DNA of 64,000 bases from Chryseobacterium sp. c4a (GTDB lineage: Bacteria; Bacteroidota; Bacteroidia; Flavobacteriales; Weeksellaceae): NCBI RefSeq assembly GCF_009900745.1, contig NZ_WXVU01000001.1:496001-560000 (forward strand), given 5' to 3'. Position numbers and translations under genes: made by a program. Position 1 is the first letter of the stretch, and every line of letters begins with the position of its first letter. Of the stretch, positions 35,431-44,487 are shown in pieces. The notes under the pieces are model-generated. The model made no database searches. It had not been told where the DNA came from and saw nothing but the letters and a program-made list of their open reading frames with translations.

Positions 35431-36084
35431 TTAAACATCCATAGCCATCACCAGTATGCTCACCTTATTATTACCAATATTTAAAATTTCCCAGGCAATA
35501 GATGAAACAGTAGTTCCTGTTGTAAAAACATCATCAATCAATAGAATGTGTTTTCCTGTAATGGGTTGGGTCACAGAAAATGTATGAATGGTTTTGAGCC
35601 GATGTTGTTTATCCTTTAAAGCTTGGGCTTTGGAATAGTGATTTCTTTTAATCAAATGATGATCAAATGGTATTTCGTAGTGTTTTGAAAGCGTTTCTGT
35701 AAACAAATGAAGTTGATTGTATCCTCTTGCTCTCAATTTTTTAGGGTGTAAAGGAACACTTACCAAAAGATCTGGTCGCTGGTCTTTAAAATCCAGTCGT
35801 TCAGTAGTCCAGTTGGCAAGAATTTTTCCTGTTATTTCTCTGTTTTTGTATTTTAATTCATGAATGATTTTTCGGCTTAAACTTTCTTTTTCAAATTGTA
35901 TGAGTGCATAGGTATTCTCAACGGGGAAAAGAGTTTTGCACTTTTCTTTAACCGGGTTGCTTTCGAAATAATCATAATGTGTAAAATGAATTTGATTAAA
36001 GCATACATCACAAACCAAAAGATCTGCTTCAATGATTCTGTTGCAATGAAGGCATCGGTTGGGAAAGAGCAAGTCTAATATCAT
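35431..36084 (-). CDS. ComF-family phosphoribosyltransferase-like protein
   Basis: 217 residues. A four-Cys zinc-binding start (CLHCNRIIEADLLVCDVC) is followed by a type I PRTase fold with the PRPP loop HILLIDDVFTTGTTVSSIAW. Members take part in uptake of DNA during competence (ComF) or in related cytoplasmic roles. The motif SVPLHPKKLRARGYNQ is typical. Single gene upstream of the RamB-like regulator gene's 3' end. Competence function not shown here. Confidence 0.88.
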   Translation of the reverse strand: MILDLLFPNRCLHCNRIIEADLLVCDVCFNQIHFTHYDYFESNPVKEKCKTLFPVENTYALIQFEKESLSRKIIHELKYKNREITGKILANWTTERLDFKDQRPDLLVSVPLHPKKLRARGYNQLHLFTETLSKHYEIPFDHHLIKRNHYSKAQALKDKQHRLKTIHTFSVTQPITGKHILLIDDVFTTGTTVSSIAWEILNIGNNKVSILVMAMDV

Positions 36085-36156
36085 AAGTGTGTTTTTACTA
36101 AGATATGAAATAGTTTTCAGTCTCTATTTCAAACACTCAGACACTCAGGTTTCAAT

Positions 36157-37629
36157 TTAAAAATCCTTTCTGATTTTCTCAATAGCATTTTTCATGCTTA
36201 GATTAAAATGTTCCTTTTCCAATCGTACCGGTGGAGCCTGTCTTACCTCACAATCCGGGATGCTGCAGGATTCACAGGTTACCCCTACATTAATGGTTTT
36301 TAGCGAAGGTGATTTTATAAAACCAATTTTTTTGATCGTTTGTGTATTGAGCAAGATTCCCAAGCAATAACTTCTATTGCTGCCGTCAGAAAAAGGATTT
36401 TTTTGAGAGGTAGAAATCACAAGATAGCTTATTCCCTGATCTTTGTAATGAGAGATTTGGGCATCTGTAAGCGTTTCATTTTCCTTTAAATGATGGAGGT
36501 TTTTTACAGCGATCCACCTTCTGCAATAATGTTCATTGGTGGCGTTCGCGTGAGGAGCCTGTTGATGATTAAGGTGAAGTTCTTTAAGTATTTGAATTTT
36601 TTCTGAACCTTTCTTTTTAACCAGACATAAATAGAATAAGTCTTTAATACCCATTTCAGCAGAAAGAATATTGGTTAATCGATAATAAAAAGTTTCAGGT
36701 GAGTTTGTGAAACTATTGATAAGAGCCGCAAACTTCTCGGGCTCCCATGCATTTTGTTGAAAAAACTCAGACGCTTTTTCAATAGCGTGTTCCTTTGAAA
36801 TTAATAAAGCTCCTGCAAAATAAGAAGCATAGAAATTATTCAGAATTTCTTCAAAACTTCCAAAATCAAGCCATGAATAAGTGGTAGGACGAACTTTCAG
36901 TTCCAGAACATTAAATCCTATTTCTTTGGCAAGAATAAATGTCTTTTGATCCTTTTCGAGCTTTTTATTCAGAAGTAATAATTTCTTTTCAGGAATAAAC
37001 AGAGAACGGAGATTGTCTAATGCTCCATATTTTTCAAAATCCTCCGACTGAATCGTATAACTGAAGGTTTCTGTAAGAATATTTTCCAGAATATCAGATT
37101 TTAAGTTTTTATCAATCTGAAGATGATTTTCTTCCGTGAATAGGCTTACTTTTTCTTCAATTTCCGGGAAATAATTGTCATACAATTCCTGGAATGATCT
37201 TAAAACAGCAAAATAGAACCTTTCCTTCCCAAGGTTATAATTCTGAGAAATTTCTATCAACGCATTAATAAAGGCGGTTACTTTTCTGGGGGCATCACTA
37301 ATAATACTGATGAGGTTATTCTTGTTGATCCCAAATAATTCCAAAGGAACTTCCTTAAAAAAATCAGATTGTAAGATTTCATTAAAAGGAGCAAGACTTT
37401 TATCCAGTTTTGTGGAAACAAGGTCATCGAAAGTACAGCTTAAAGCTTCAGAAAGCTGAATGATTTTGTCATGTTTCGGATATTTCTTTCCATTTTCAAT
37501 CTCGTTGAGGTAAGATTTTGATAATCCGGTTTTTATAGCAAGATCCTGCAAAGACCAATTTTTCTTTTGCCTCTGTTGTTTCAGTTTTAGCCCGAAAACC
37601 GTTTTGATAAAGTCACTTTCTGGATTCAT
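36157..37629 (-). CDS. RamB/ScfR-type transcriptional regulator of the glyoxylate shunt
   Basis: 490 residues. The N-terminal HTH_XRE is clear (SLQDLAIKTGLSKSYLNEIE). The middle resembles the ImmA/IrrE-like domain but lacks its HExxH motif, and the C-terminal domain has CRRWIAVKNLHHL and a Cys cluster GVTCESCSIPDCEVRQAPPV, as in short-chain acyl-CoA-sensing regulators of the RamB/ScfR family. It is divergent from aceB-aceA. Two GCGA-N4-TCGC palindromes lie between the genes; one covers the upstream part of its own promoter, so autoregulation is likely. The ligand is unknown. Confidence 0.82.
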   Translation of the reverse strand: MNPESDFIKTVFGLKLKQQRQKKNWSLQDLAIKTGLSKSYLNEIENGKKYPKHDKIIQLSEALSCTFDDLVSTKLDKSLAPFNEILQSDFFKEVPLELFGINKNNLISIISDAPRKVTAFINALIEISQNYNLGKERFYFAVLRSFQELYDNYFPEIEEKVSLFTEENHLQIDKNLKSDILENILTETFSYTIQSEDFEKYGALDNLRSLFIPEKKLLLLNKKLEKDQKTFILAKEIGFNVLELKVRPTTYSWLDFGSFEEILNNFYASYFAGALLISKEHAIEKASEFFQQNAWEPEKFAALINSFTNSPETFYYRLTNILSAEMGIKDLFYLCLVKKKGSEKIQILKELHLNHQQAPHANATNEHYCRRWIAVKNLHHLKENETLTDAQISHYKDQGISYLVISTSQKNPFSDGSNRSYCLGILLNTQTIKKIGFIKSPSLKTINVGVTCESCSIPDCEVRQAPPVRLEKEHFNLSMKNAIEKIRKDF

Positions 37630-37633
37630 TACT

Positions 37634-37641
37634 CAAATATA
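37634..37641 (-). promoter_or_regulatory. Promoter -7 box of the regulator gene
   Basis: TATATTTG on the minus strand, 4 bases before the start codon, so the message is almost leaderless. Confidence 0.5.
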
Positions 37642-37650
37642 AATAATTAG

Positions 37651-37666
37651 ATGCGATTATTCGCAT
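37651..37666. promoter_or_regulatory. Operator O1 (regulator promoter)
   Basis: ATGCGATTATTCGCAT: six-base arms around TTAT. It covers the -20 to -35 part of the regulator promoter. It shares the core GCGA-N4-TCGC with O2. Confidence 0.65.
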
Positions 37667-37686
37667 AATAATTTTTAAATAAATTT

Positions 37687-37700
37687 AGCGAACGTTCGCT
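37687..37700. promoter_or_regulatory. Operator O2 (aceB promoter)
   Basis: AGCGAACGTTCGCT is a perfect 14-base palindrome ending 20 bases before the aceB -7 box, an activator-type or roadblock position. Confidence 0.65.
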
Positions 37701-37719
37701 ATTTGTGAAAATTTTTGTT

Positions 37720-37727
37720 TATGTTTG
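37720..37727 (+). promoter_or_regulatory. Promoter -7 box of aceB
   Basis: TATGTTTG matches TAnnTTTG, with ATTTG about 14 bases upstream as a weak -33 element. Confidence 0.5.
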
Positions 37728-37755
37728 TAACATCAAGTCACAAAATCAATATGTT

Positions 37756-39330
37756 ATGGAAACCAAGACTCAATTAAAAATAACGGCTCAGAAGCAGTTT
37801 GAAGAAATTTTCACTCCAGATTTGATCGATTTTTTAATCGCATTGCATCAGAATTTCAATCATAAGAGAGTAGCACTGTTGGAAGAAAGGAAAAAAACGC
37901 AGAAAGAATTTGATCAAGGTATACTTCCAAAATTTCTAAAAGAAACAGAAGATATCAGAAATGGAAATTGGGTTTGCGCACCTTTGCCTGATGATTTATT
38001 AGATAGAAGAGTAGAGATTACAGGGCCTGTTGATCGTAAAATGATCATTAATGCTTTAAATTCCGGAGCATTTACCTTCATGGCGGATTTTGAAGACAGC
38101 AGTGCACCAACTTGGCAAAATTGTATGGAGGGACAGATTAATCTTTCTGATGCAATTAGCCGAAACATAGATTTTGTCAACGAAGCAGGAAAAGCTTATC
38201 AGCTAAATGAAAAGACCGCTGTACTATTAGTACGCCCAAGAGGATTGCATCTTCCAGAAAAACATATTAAGATCAATGATGAAGAAGCATCAGGATCACT
38301 TACGGATTTTGGAATTTACTTTTTCCGAAATGTAAAGAATCTTTTGGAGAAGGGAAGTGGCCCGTACTTTTATCTTCCAAAATTAGAACATTATAAAGAA
38401 GCAAGATGGTGGAATGAGGTATTTGTTTTTGCTCAAGATTATCTTGGAATTCCACAAGGTACAATTAAAGCAACCGTTTTAATTGAAACCATTACAGCTT
38501 CATTCCAGATTGATGAAATTTTATATGAACTAAAAGAACACAGTTCAGGACTGAATTGTGGAAGATGGGATTATATTTTTTCTTACATCAAAAAATTCAG
38601 AAACCTTCCGGAATTTATTGTTCCCGATAGAGATCAGGTAACTATGACTTCCCCTTTTATGAGTGCTTATTCAAAAAGAGTGATCGAAGGTTGCCACAAA
38701 AGAAATGTTCATGCCATGGGCGGAATGGCAGCACAAATTCCGGTGAAAAATGACGATGAAGCCAATAATATCGCTTTTGAAAAAGTAAAAAGTGATAAAG
38801 AAAGAGAAGTGAAAAACGGACATGATGGAACATGGGTAGCACATCCTGCATTAGTTTCAGTAGCCAAAGATGTTTTTGATCATTATATGCCTTCCAAAAA
38901 CCAGATCGATAAGAAATTTGAATACAATATTCAGGAGAGTGATCTGCTGGAAATTCCGAAAGGTGAAATCACAGAGAAAGGTGTGAGAAAAAATATCAAT
39001 GTGGGAATTCTGTATCTTGAAAGTTGGTTGATGGGAATAGGTGCAGCAGCTATTTATAATCTAATGGAAGATGCTGCTACTGCAGAAATTTCAAGAACAC
39101 AAATCTGGCAATGGCTAAAGAATGAAGCTGTATTAAGTGATGATAGAACATTAACCCGAAATATGATTCTTCAATGGGAATCTGAAGAAATGGATAATAT
39201 TGAAAAATATGTTGGTGAAGCCCGTTTTAAAAATGGAAAATTTAACCTTGCCAAAAATCTTTTCAATGAACTGATATTCTCAGAAAATTTTGAAGAATTT
39301 TTAACCCTAAAAGCATATCCTTTTATTTAA
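37756..39330 (+). CDS. aceB: Malate synthase A
   Basis: 524 residues from the ATG at 37756; the frame opens 51 bases earlier with GTG, but that start overlaps the promoter. It condenses glyoxylate with acetyl-CoA to malate. Typical motifs: FMADFEDSSAPTW, RPRGLHLPEKH, KATVLIETITASFQIDEILY and GRWDYIFSYIKKF; length is normal for isoform A. It is the first gene of aceB-aceA and lets the cell grow on acetate or fatty acids. The regulator next door probably controls it. Confidence 0.95.
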   Translation: METKTQLKITAQKQFEEIFTPDLIDFLIALHQNFNHKRVALLEERKKTQKEFDQGILPKFLKETEDIRNGNWVCAPLPDDLLDRRVEITGPVDRKMIINALNSGAFTFMADFEDSSAPTWQNCMEGQINLSDAISRNIDFVNEAGKAYQLNEKTAVLLVRPRGLHLPEKHIKINDEEASGSLTDFGIYFFRNVKNLLEKGSGPYFYLPKLEHYKEARWWNEVFVFAQDYLGIPQGTIKATVLIETITASFQIDEILYELKEHSSGLNCGRWDYIFSYIKKFRNLPEFIVPDRDQVTMTSPFMSAYSKRVIEGCHKRNVHAMGGMAAQIPVKNDDEANNIAFEKVKSDKEREVKNGHDGTWVAHPALVSVAKDVFDHYMPSKNQIDKKFEYNIQESDLLEIPKGEITEKGVRKNINVGILYLESWLMGIGAAAIYNLMEDAATAEISRTQIWQWLKNEAVLSDDRTLTRNMILQWESEEMDNIEKYVGEARFKNGKFNLAKNLFNELIFSENFEEFLTLKAYPFI

Positions 39331-39387
39331 TTTGAGCAGTGCAGAGTGTTTTAGAGTTTGAATTTTATATCCATTTAATCGCTCTAA

Positions 39388-39422
39388 TTCTCGTATCCTG
39401 CATCTCGAACCCCATATCTCAA
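39388..39422. repeat. Small repeat between aceB and aceA
   Basis: CTCGTATCCTGCATCTCGAAC followed by CCCATATCTC, related to the CGAGATACGGG repeats at 10407-10510 and 56911-56946. Confidence 0.4.
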
Positions 39423-39441
39423 CAAACAAAATCCAAATATT

Positions 39442-40722
39442 ATGAAAACAAGACAAGAACAAATCCAGGCTCTAGAGCAAGATTGGTTAACAAACCCACG
39501 TTGGAACGGTGTAAAAAGACCTTACACAGCAGAAGAAGTGTTAAAACTTCGAGGTTCTTATAAAATTGATTACACCATTGCAACAGAAATGTCTAAAAAA
39601 TTCTGGGATAAACTTAATACCCAAGATTATGTAGCAGGATTGGGAGCCTTAACGGGTAACCAGGCTGTTCAGGAGGTCGATGCAGGATTGGAAGCGATCT
39701 ATCTTTCAGGATGGCAGGTAGCAGCAGATGCCAACTTATCTGGAGAAATGTATCCGGATCAGTCTTTATACCCGGCGAACTCAGTGCCTTCTGTAGTGAA
39801 GAAAATCAACAATGCTTTATTAAGAGCAGATCAGGTGCAATCTGTAAGTGGTAATGGAGAGAAAGAATATCTTGTGCCTATTATTGCAGATGCTGAAGCC
39901 GGTTTTGGAGGAAACCTGAATGCATTTGAGCTTATGAAGCAGATGATCGAAGCAGGAGCTGCCGGTGTACACTTTGAAGATCAGCTTTCTTCTGCTAAAA
40001 AGTGTGGCCATTTAGGCGGAAAAGTATTAGTTCCTACTCAGGAAGCTATTAATAAATTAATTGCGGCTCGTTTGGCGGCAGATGTATTGGGAGTTCCAAG
40101 TCTTATTATTGCGAGAACAGATGCTGATGCAGCAGACTTATTAACTTCAGATATTGATGACAGAGACAAAAAGTTTGTAACAGGAGAAAGAACATCCGAA
40201 GGATTCTACGTCGTAAAGAATGGAGTAGAGCAAGGGATAGACCGTGGTTTATCTTATGCACCTTACGCAGATCTGATCTGGATGGAAACCTCAAACCCAG
40301 ATTTAGAGCAGGCTAAAAGATTTGCAGATGGGATTCATGCACAGTTTCCTGGAAAAATGCTGGCTTATAACTGCTCACCTTCATTCAATTGGGCTGCTAA
40401 ACTGAGTGTTGAAGAAATGTCTACTTTCCGTGAAGAGCTTGCAAAAATGGGGTATAAGTTCCAATTTATCACATTAGCAGGATTCCATGCATTGAATACA
40501 GCGATGTTTGAGTTGGCTTTAGCTTATAAAGAAAGAGGAATGGCAGGATATTCAGAACTTCAGGAACGTGAGTTTGCTTTACAGCAAAAAGGATTCCGTG
40601 CTGTAAAACATCAGTCTTTCGTAGGAACAGGGTATTTTGATGAAGTTCAGAATATTGTTACCAACGGATCTTCAGCTACCGTAGCGATGAAAGATTCTAC
40701 AGAAACAGCACAGTTTCACTAA
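39442..40722 (+). CDS. aceA: Isocitrate lyase
   Basis: 426 residues. It splits isocitrate to glyoxylate and succinate. The signature loop [17 protein letters not shown] (catalytic Cys) is near residue 188, together with HFEDQLSS and [12 protein letters not shown]. It lies 111 bases after aceB on the same strand, and a strong terminator follows, so the two genes form the glyoxylate-shunt operon. Confidence 0.97.
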   Translation: MKTRQEQIQALEQDWLTNPRWNGVKRPYTAEEVLKLRGSYKIDYTIATEMSKKFWDKLNTQDYVAGLGALTGNQAVQEVDAGLEAIYLSGWQVAADANLSGEMYPDQSLYPANSVPSVVKKINNALLRADQVQSVSGNGEKEYLVPIIADAEAGFGGNLNAFELMKQMIEAGAAGVHFEDQLSSAKKCGHLGGKVLVPTQEAINKLIAARLAADVLGVPSLIIARTDADAADLLTSDIDDRDKKFVTGERTSEGFYVVKNGVEQGIDRGLSYAPYADLIWMETSNPDLEQAKRFADGIHAQFPGKMLAYNCSPSFNWAAKLSVEEMSTFREELAKMGYKFQFITLAGFHALNTAMFELALAYKERGMAGYSELQEREFALQQKGFRAVKHQSFVGTGYFDEVQNIVTNGSSATVAMKDSTETAQFH

Positions 40723-40753
40723 TAGTCAGTTTTTTGCATTATACATATTTTCG

Positions 40754-40790
40754 AAGTCCTCCCCGGTTTTTGGGGAGGACTTTATTTTTT
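40754..40790 (+). terminator. Terminator of aceBA
   Basis: AAGTCCTCCCC pairs with GGGGAGGACTT around GGTTTTT and is followed by T runs. Confidence 0.93.
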
Positions 40791-40939
40791 ATAGATAATA
40801 TTTTGAATGATTTGATTGGCTTTTAACAATGTTTATGGCTTCTTTAGGCAGAAAAAAAGAGAATCGTTGTAAATGAAAAATTATATTATATTTGGACACT
40901 GAAAAAAAGTAAAATTTTCGAAAAGTATATATTATTATA

Positions 40940-41497
40940 ATGAAACTAATTAAATTATTTTTTATTGCAGCAGGATTAACTTTAACTGCGAATGTTGCTA
41001 ATGCTCAACAGAAGATCGGGAATATAAACACTGATGAAGTTTTCAATAGCTTACCTGAACTAAAAGCTGCTGGAGAAACAGTTAATAGTCTGACAAAAAC
41101 GAAGCAGGCTGAAATTGATAAAATTATCAATGAATATCAAACTAAGCTTAAAACAGCGCAGGATAAAGAAAAGACTTTAACGGAAGCGAACAGAGCTGCT
41201 TTGACTAAAGAATTGGAAGCTGCACAAGCAGAATTAGATATTTTAGCTAAGAAAATAGAAGATACAAGAGCACAAGCGGCTAAGGAAATTTCTACTAAAC
41301 AAAGTGAATTGTATGCTCCATTACAACAAAAAGTAAAAACTGCTATTGCAGCAGTGGCTAAAGAAAAAAGCCTAAACTATGTATTTGATATTTCAGCAAG
41401 AGGTTCCAATCTTGTATATACAGAGGGTGGAGAAGATATTACCGATCAGGTAAAAGTAAAATTAGGTGCTTCTGGAACAGCTAAGCCTAAAAAATAA
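40940..41497 (+). CDS. OmpH/Skp-family periplasmic chaperone
   Basis: 185 residues with a signal peptide (residues 1-22, ending NVANAQ). A long coiled coil covers ~35-130 (KTAQDKEKTLTEANRAALTK), giving the tentacle of Skp-type chaperones that shield outer-membrane proteins in the periplasm. The usual beta-strand ends are present (KIGNINTDEVFNSLPELKAA at the start, LNYVFDISARGSNLVYTEGG at the end). Single gene with terminator. Confidence 0.87.
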   Translation: MKLIKLFFIAAGLTLTANVANAQQKIGNINTDEVFNSLPELKAAGETVNSLTKTKQAEIDKIINEYQTKLKTAQDKEKTLTEANRAALTKELEAAQAELDILAKKIEDTRAQAAKEISTKQSELYAPLQQKVKTAIAAVAKEKSLNYVFDISARGSNLVYTEGGEDITDQVKVKLGASGTAKPKK

Positions 41498-41518
41498 TTT
41501 CAATCTATTGAATATCAT

Positions 41519-41552
41519 AAACGGAATCAGATCAATCTGATTCCGTTTTGTT
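41519..41552 (+). terminator. Terminator of the OmpH-like gene
   Basis: AAACGGAATCAGAT pairs with ATCTGATTCCGTTTT, T run follows. Confidence 0.9.
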
Positions 41553-41632
41553 TTTTATAAATAGCTATTTTGTTCCAAAAGTATTGAACAACTTTTTTTT
41601 AAATCATACATTTGAGTAAATATTTCAGCAAG

Positions 41633-42034
41633 ATGAATTTAATGTACGAAAAACAAATCAAAGTAACCCAGGAACATATAGACCAAAATAACCATGTGAA
41701 TAATGTTCAATATGTACATTGGGTGGAAGAGATTGCTGCCGAACACTGGAATCTTTTAAAACAAAAAACAGAATATGAAAATGATGTCTGGATGCTTCTG
41801 GATCATCATATCCGATATAAAAAACAGGTTTATCTGGATGATATTATTACGGTAAAAACGTATCCGCAAACACCCGAAGGTGCAAAGCAGCCAAGAAAAG
41901 TAGAATTCTATTGTAATAATGAACTGGTAGTGGATTCAAGTACACTTTGGGTTCTGTTTGATACAGCAGCAAAGAAGATAAAACGGCTGGAAACTGATTG
42001 GCTGGAGAAATTAGAAAAGCAGATTGAAAAATAA
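41633..42034 (+). CDS. Acyl-CoA thioesterase (hotdog fold)
   Basis: 133 residues from the ATG at 41633 (open to a TTG at 41612; ATG at 41642 also possible). The 4HBT-type motif DQNNHVNNVQYVHWVEEIA contains the catalytic Asp and the helix start, and the fold pattern HIRYKKQVYLDDIITVKTYP follows. Such enzymes release fatty acids from acyl-CoA or acyl-ACP. The stop overlaps the start of the next gene by 11 bases. Confidence 0.82.
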   Translation: MNLMYEKQIKVTQEHIDQNNHVNNVQYVHWVEEIAAEHWNLLKQKTEYENDVWMLLDHHIRYKKQVYLDDIITVKTYPQTPEGAKQPRKVEFYCNNELVVDSSTLWVLFDTAAKKIKRLETDWLEKLEKQIEK

Positions 42035-42407
42035 ATTAAGAAAAATAACGATAGAACATACAGAGTATTTGTATGCTGTTACCGATAAATATGATGCTGT
42101 TTCCGAAACTAATACCCTTACGGTAAAAGTATTTTTAAGTGGTGAAAAACAGACTCCATTAATTATTGATTTTCTAACCTTTGAACATTATTTCATGGGG
42201 CAACCTCTAAAATCAGGAATCAGTTTGATGAATGCAGTAACAGATTCCTTAGAAAATGTCAATATCAATGAACCAAAATACATTCAAAAATTTATTGTAA
42301 AAGGAATAGAAAAGGGCTGGAATGGAAAGAATAAAATGGAAAAACAAAATGGTTTGAATTATTTAGCTGAATTAGGGTATGAAATAGGATCACTAAAACC
42401 TAAATGA
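42024..42407 (+). CDS. Hypothetical protein coupled to the thioesterase gene
   Basis: 127 residues beginning at a TTG that overlaps the thioesterase stop; there is no ATG near the start. Strand-rich start (HTEYLYAVTDKYDAVSETNT), then a helical end (GLNYLAELGYEIGSLKPK). No signal or membrane segment. I do not recognise a family. Overlap suggests joint expression with the thioesterase. Confidence 0.6.
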   Translation: MKNKLRKITIEHTEYLYAVTDKYDAVSETNTLTVKVFLSGEKQTPLIIDFLTFEHYFMGQPLKSGISLMNAVTDSLENVNINEPKYIQKFIVKGIEKGWNGKNKMEKQNGLNYLAELGYEIGSLKPK

Positions 42408-42497
42408 AATATGCCGACAGTGTATTAAAATAAAATTCAAAAATTCTGTAACATAATAACGTTCCTAGATGTCTTATCAATAATAGATCAACAGACA

Positions 42498-43943
42498 ATG
42501 ACGAAATCCGTTTTAGCAGCTATTTTTTTTAATATATCCATTTTAGGCTTCAGCCAGACAGCAGAACAATCCAAAGCAATTGACAGCTATATAAAAAATG
42601 TTATCCAGATCAATGAAATTCCCGGGATGGCCGTAGGAATTGTAAAAAATGATAAGGTGACATTTCAGCAATACTATGGGCGTGAAAATCTGGAAACTGG
42701 TAAGAAAGTGAGTGCCACATCCATGTTCAGGATATTCTCTATTACAAAACTTATTGCCAATATAGGTCTTTTTAAACTTATTGAGGAAGGAAAAGTATCG
42801 TTGAATGATAAAATTTCAAAATATGTAGACAACCTGCCCAAAGGCTGGGAAAACATACAGGTGAAAAATCTTCTTTCCCATTCTTCTGGACTTCCGGATA
42901 TGTTTGATATTAACGATTTCCCAGAAAAAGCAACTCCTAATGAGGTTATAGATCGCTTATCAAAAGAAAAAATAGAGTTTGAAGCCGGAGATCATTACCG
43001 GTATAATCAGACCAATTACCTTTTGATTACAATGATTATTGAAAAAATAACGGGGAAAACTTTTGAAAAATATATTCTGGAAAATCAATTTCCGGACTCT
43101 AAGAATAAGGTGGCAGTTTCTTCCAACTCGGTGGAGGAAATTCCTAATAGAGTAGTGAGGTATATTTATAATCCGGAAAAGAAACAATATGAAAAATTAA
43201 TGGCTATTCATGGGCTAAGATCTCATTCTTCCAATGGCCTGGCCGTTACCCTTCCTGCTTTTTTACAGTGGAGTATCCATTTCAGCAAAAATGATTTTCT
43301 GAAACCGGAAACAAAAAAAATGATGTGGAAACCATTTGATTATAAAAATAACGATTGGGAATTTGGGCATGGTTGGGAAATTACGGATTCTAACAATACA
43401 AGATCATACGGTTTTTCCGGTGGAAATGTAAGTGCATACAGTATCTTCCCGGATCAGAATATGGCGATTATTGTGATGTATAACGGAAGTAAAGGATTTC
43501 CAGTAATGTATCAGATGGTCAATCATATTGCAGGAATTATAAATAAAAATCTGATGGATCCCTATACATTGGCTGAAGAAATTGCTATTTCTGAACCGCT
43601 TGCTCATCCTGATCTGAAAAAGAAAATCTATGGTTATAGGTTAGAAGGAGACAAAGTGATTTTTTCCTATCAGTATCCTGAAAATTTAAGTACAGAGTTT
43701 ATTAAAAGTATTTCTGTGGCAGGTAATTTTAATAATTGGAATCCGAATGATGCATCTTATCGGATGATTCCCAAAAAGGATAATGTTTTTGAATTGGCAG
43801 TACCTAAATCTCAGTTTGAAAAAGGAAAAACTTATGGATTTAAGTTTGTAATGAATAATAAAACCGGATGGTTAACAATACCATACAATGCAGCGAATAC
43901 AGACGGAACTTCAGATAATAATCTCACCCTGAAAATTGATTAG
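42498..43943 (+). CDS. Serine hydrolase (beta-lactamase family) fused to a CBM48-like domain
   Basis: 481 residues. Signal peptide (residues 1-20), then a class-C beta-lactamase-like domain with S81-I-T-K84 (FSITK) and the second motif YRYNQTNYLL. A C-terminal domain from ~400 (SISVAGNFNNWNPNDASYRM, ending DGTSDNNLTLKID) has the glycogen-binding E-set pattern of AMPK-type/CBM48 modules. These enzymes are usually esterases or D-amino-acid peptidases in the periplasm. The added module may bind a polysaccharide. The substrate is unknown. Confidence 0.85.
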   Translation: MTKSVLAAIFFNISILGFSQTAEQSKAIDSYIKNVIQINEIPGMAVGIVKNDKVTFQQYYGRENLETGKKVSATSMFRIFSITKLIANIGLFKLIEEGKVSLNDKISKYVDNLPKGWENIQVKNLLSHSSGLPDMFDINDFPEKATPNEVIDRLSKEKIEFEAGDHYRYNQTNYLLITMIIEKITGKTFEKYILENQFPDSKNKVAVSSNSVEEIPNRVVRYIYNPEKKQYEKLMAIHGLRSHSSNGLAVTLPAFLQWSIHFSKNDFLKPETKKMMWKPFDYKNNDWEFGHGWEITDSNNTRSYGFSGGNVSAYSIFPDQNMAIIVMYNGSKGFPVMYQMVNHIAGIINKNLMDPYTLAEEIAISEPLAHPDLKKKIYGYRLEGDKVIFSYQYPENLSTEFIKSISVAGNFNNWNPNDASYRMIPKKDNVFELAVPKSQFEKGKTYGFKFVMNNKTGWLTIPYNAANTDGTSDNNLTLKID

Positions 43944-44004
43944 AATTTTATTTGAAAATCATTGTAATAGAGACAGTCTTTTTCTTTGTTAAGCGGTTTT
44001 GTCA

Positions 44005-44012
44005 TATCTTTG
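44005..44012 (+). promoter_or_regulatory. Promoter -7 box of queD
   Basis: TATCTTTG ends 4 bases before the ATG at 44017, with TTTG 16 bases upstream; the mRNA would begin at or near the start codon. Confidence 0.5.
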
Positions 44013-44016
44013 CAAT

Positions 44017-44463
44017 ATGATACGTATTACAAAAATTTTTACATTCGAAACAGCCCACGTACTGTACAACTACGATGGGAAATGTAAAAATATGCATGGA
44101 CATTCCTATAAACTGTTCGTAACAGTGAAGGGAAAACCGATTAATGATATTGATAACCCTAAAAATGGGATGGTGGTTGATTTCGGAGATATCAAAAGTA
44201 TCGTAAAATCTGAAATCGTAGATGTTTGGGATCATGCAGTGCTTCTGAATGCGCTGACTCCTCACAAAGAATTGGGAGACGATCTTGAACAAAAGGGCCA
44301 TAAGGTAATCTATTGCAGTTTCCAGCCAACCTGCGAAAATATGCTATATGCTATTGCTGCTAAAATAAAATCAAGACTTCCCGAAGGAATTTCCCTGGCT
44401 TATCTTAAACTTCATGAGACTGAAAATTCTTATGGAGAATGGTTTGCAGAAGACAATCAATAA
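44017..44463 (+). CDS. queD: 6-carboxy-tetrahydropterin synthase QueD
   Basis: 148 residues from the ATG at 44017; an upstream TTG lies inside the promoter. Zinc-binding His residues and the catalytic Cys are visible in FETAHVLYNYDGKCKNMHGH, with DHAVLL and KLHETENSYGEW later. The enzyme converts dihydroneopterin triphosphate to carboxytetrahydropterin for queuosine biosynthesis. PTPS-like paralogues have other substrates, but length and motifs fit QueD. It is 24 bases before the phosphatase gene. Confidence 0.9.
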   Translation: MIRITKIFTFETAHVLYNYDGKCKNMHGHSYKLFVTVKGKPINDIDNPKNGMVVDFGDIKSIVKSEIVDVWDHAVLLNALTPHKELGDDLEQKGHKVIYCSFQPTCENMLYAIAAKIKSRLPEGISLAYLKLHETENSYGEWFAEDNQ

Positions 44464-44487
44464 TTATTATCTCATAAAGCTCACAAG

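Noticed and set aside
37705..37755. GTG start extending AceB by 17 residues
   Set aside because: It lies upstream of the promoter -7 box at 37720-37727, so it could not be in the message.
39339..39563. 74-codon frame over the start of aceA
   Set aside because: Shadow of the aceA gene and of the small repeat before it.
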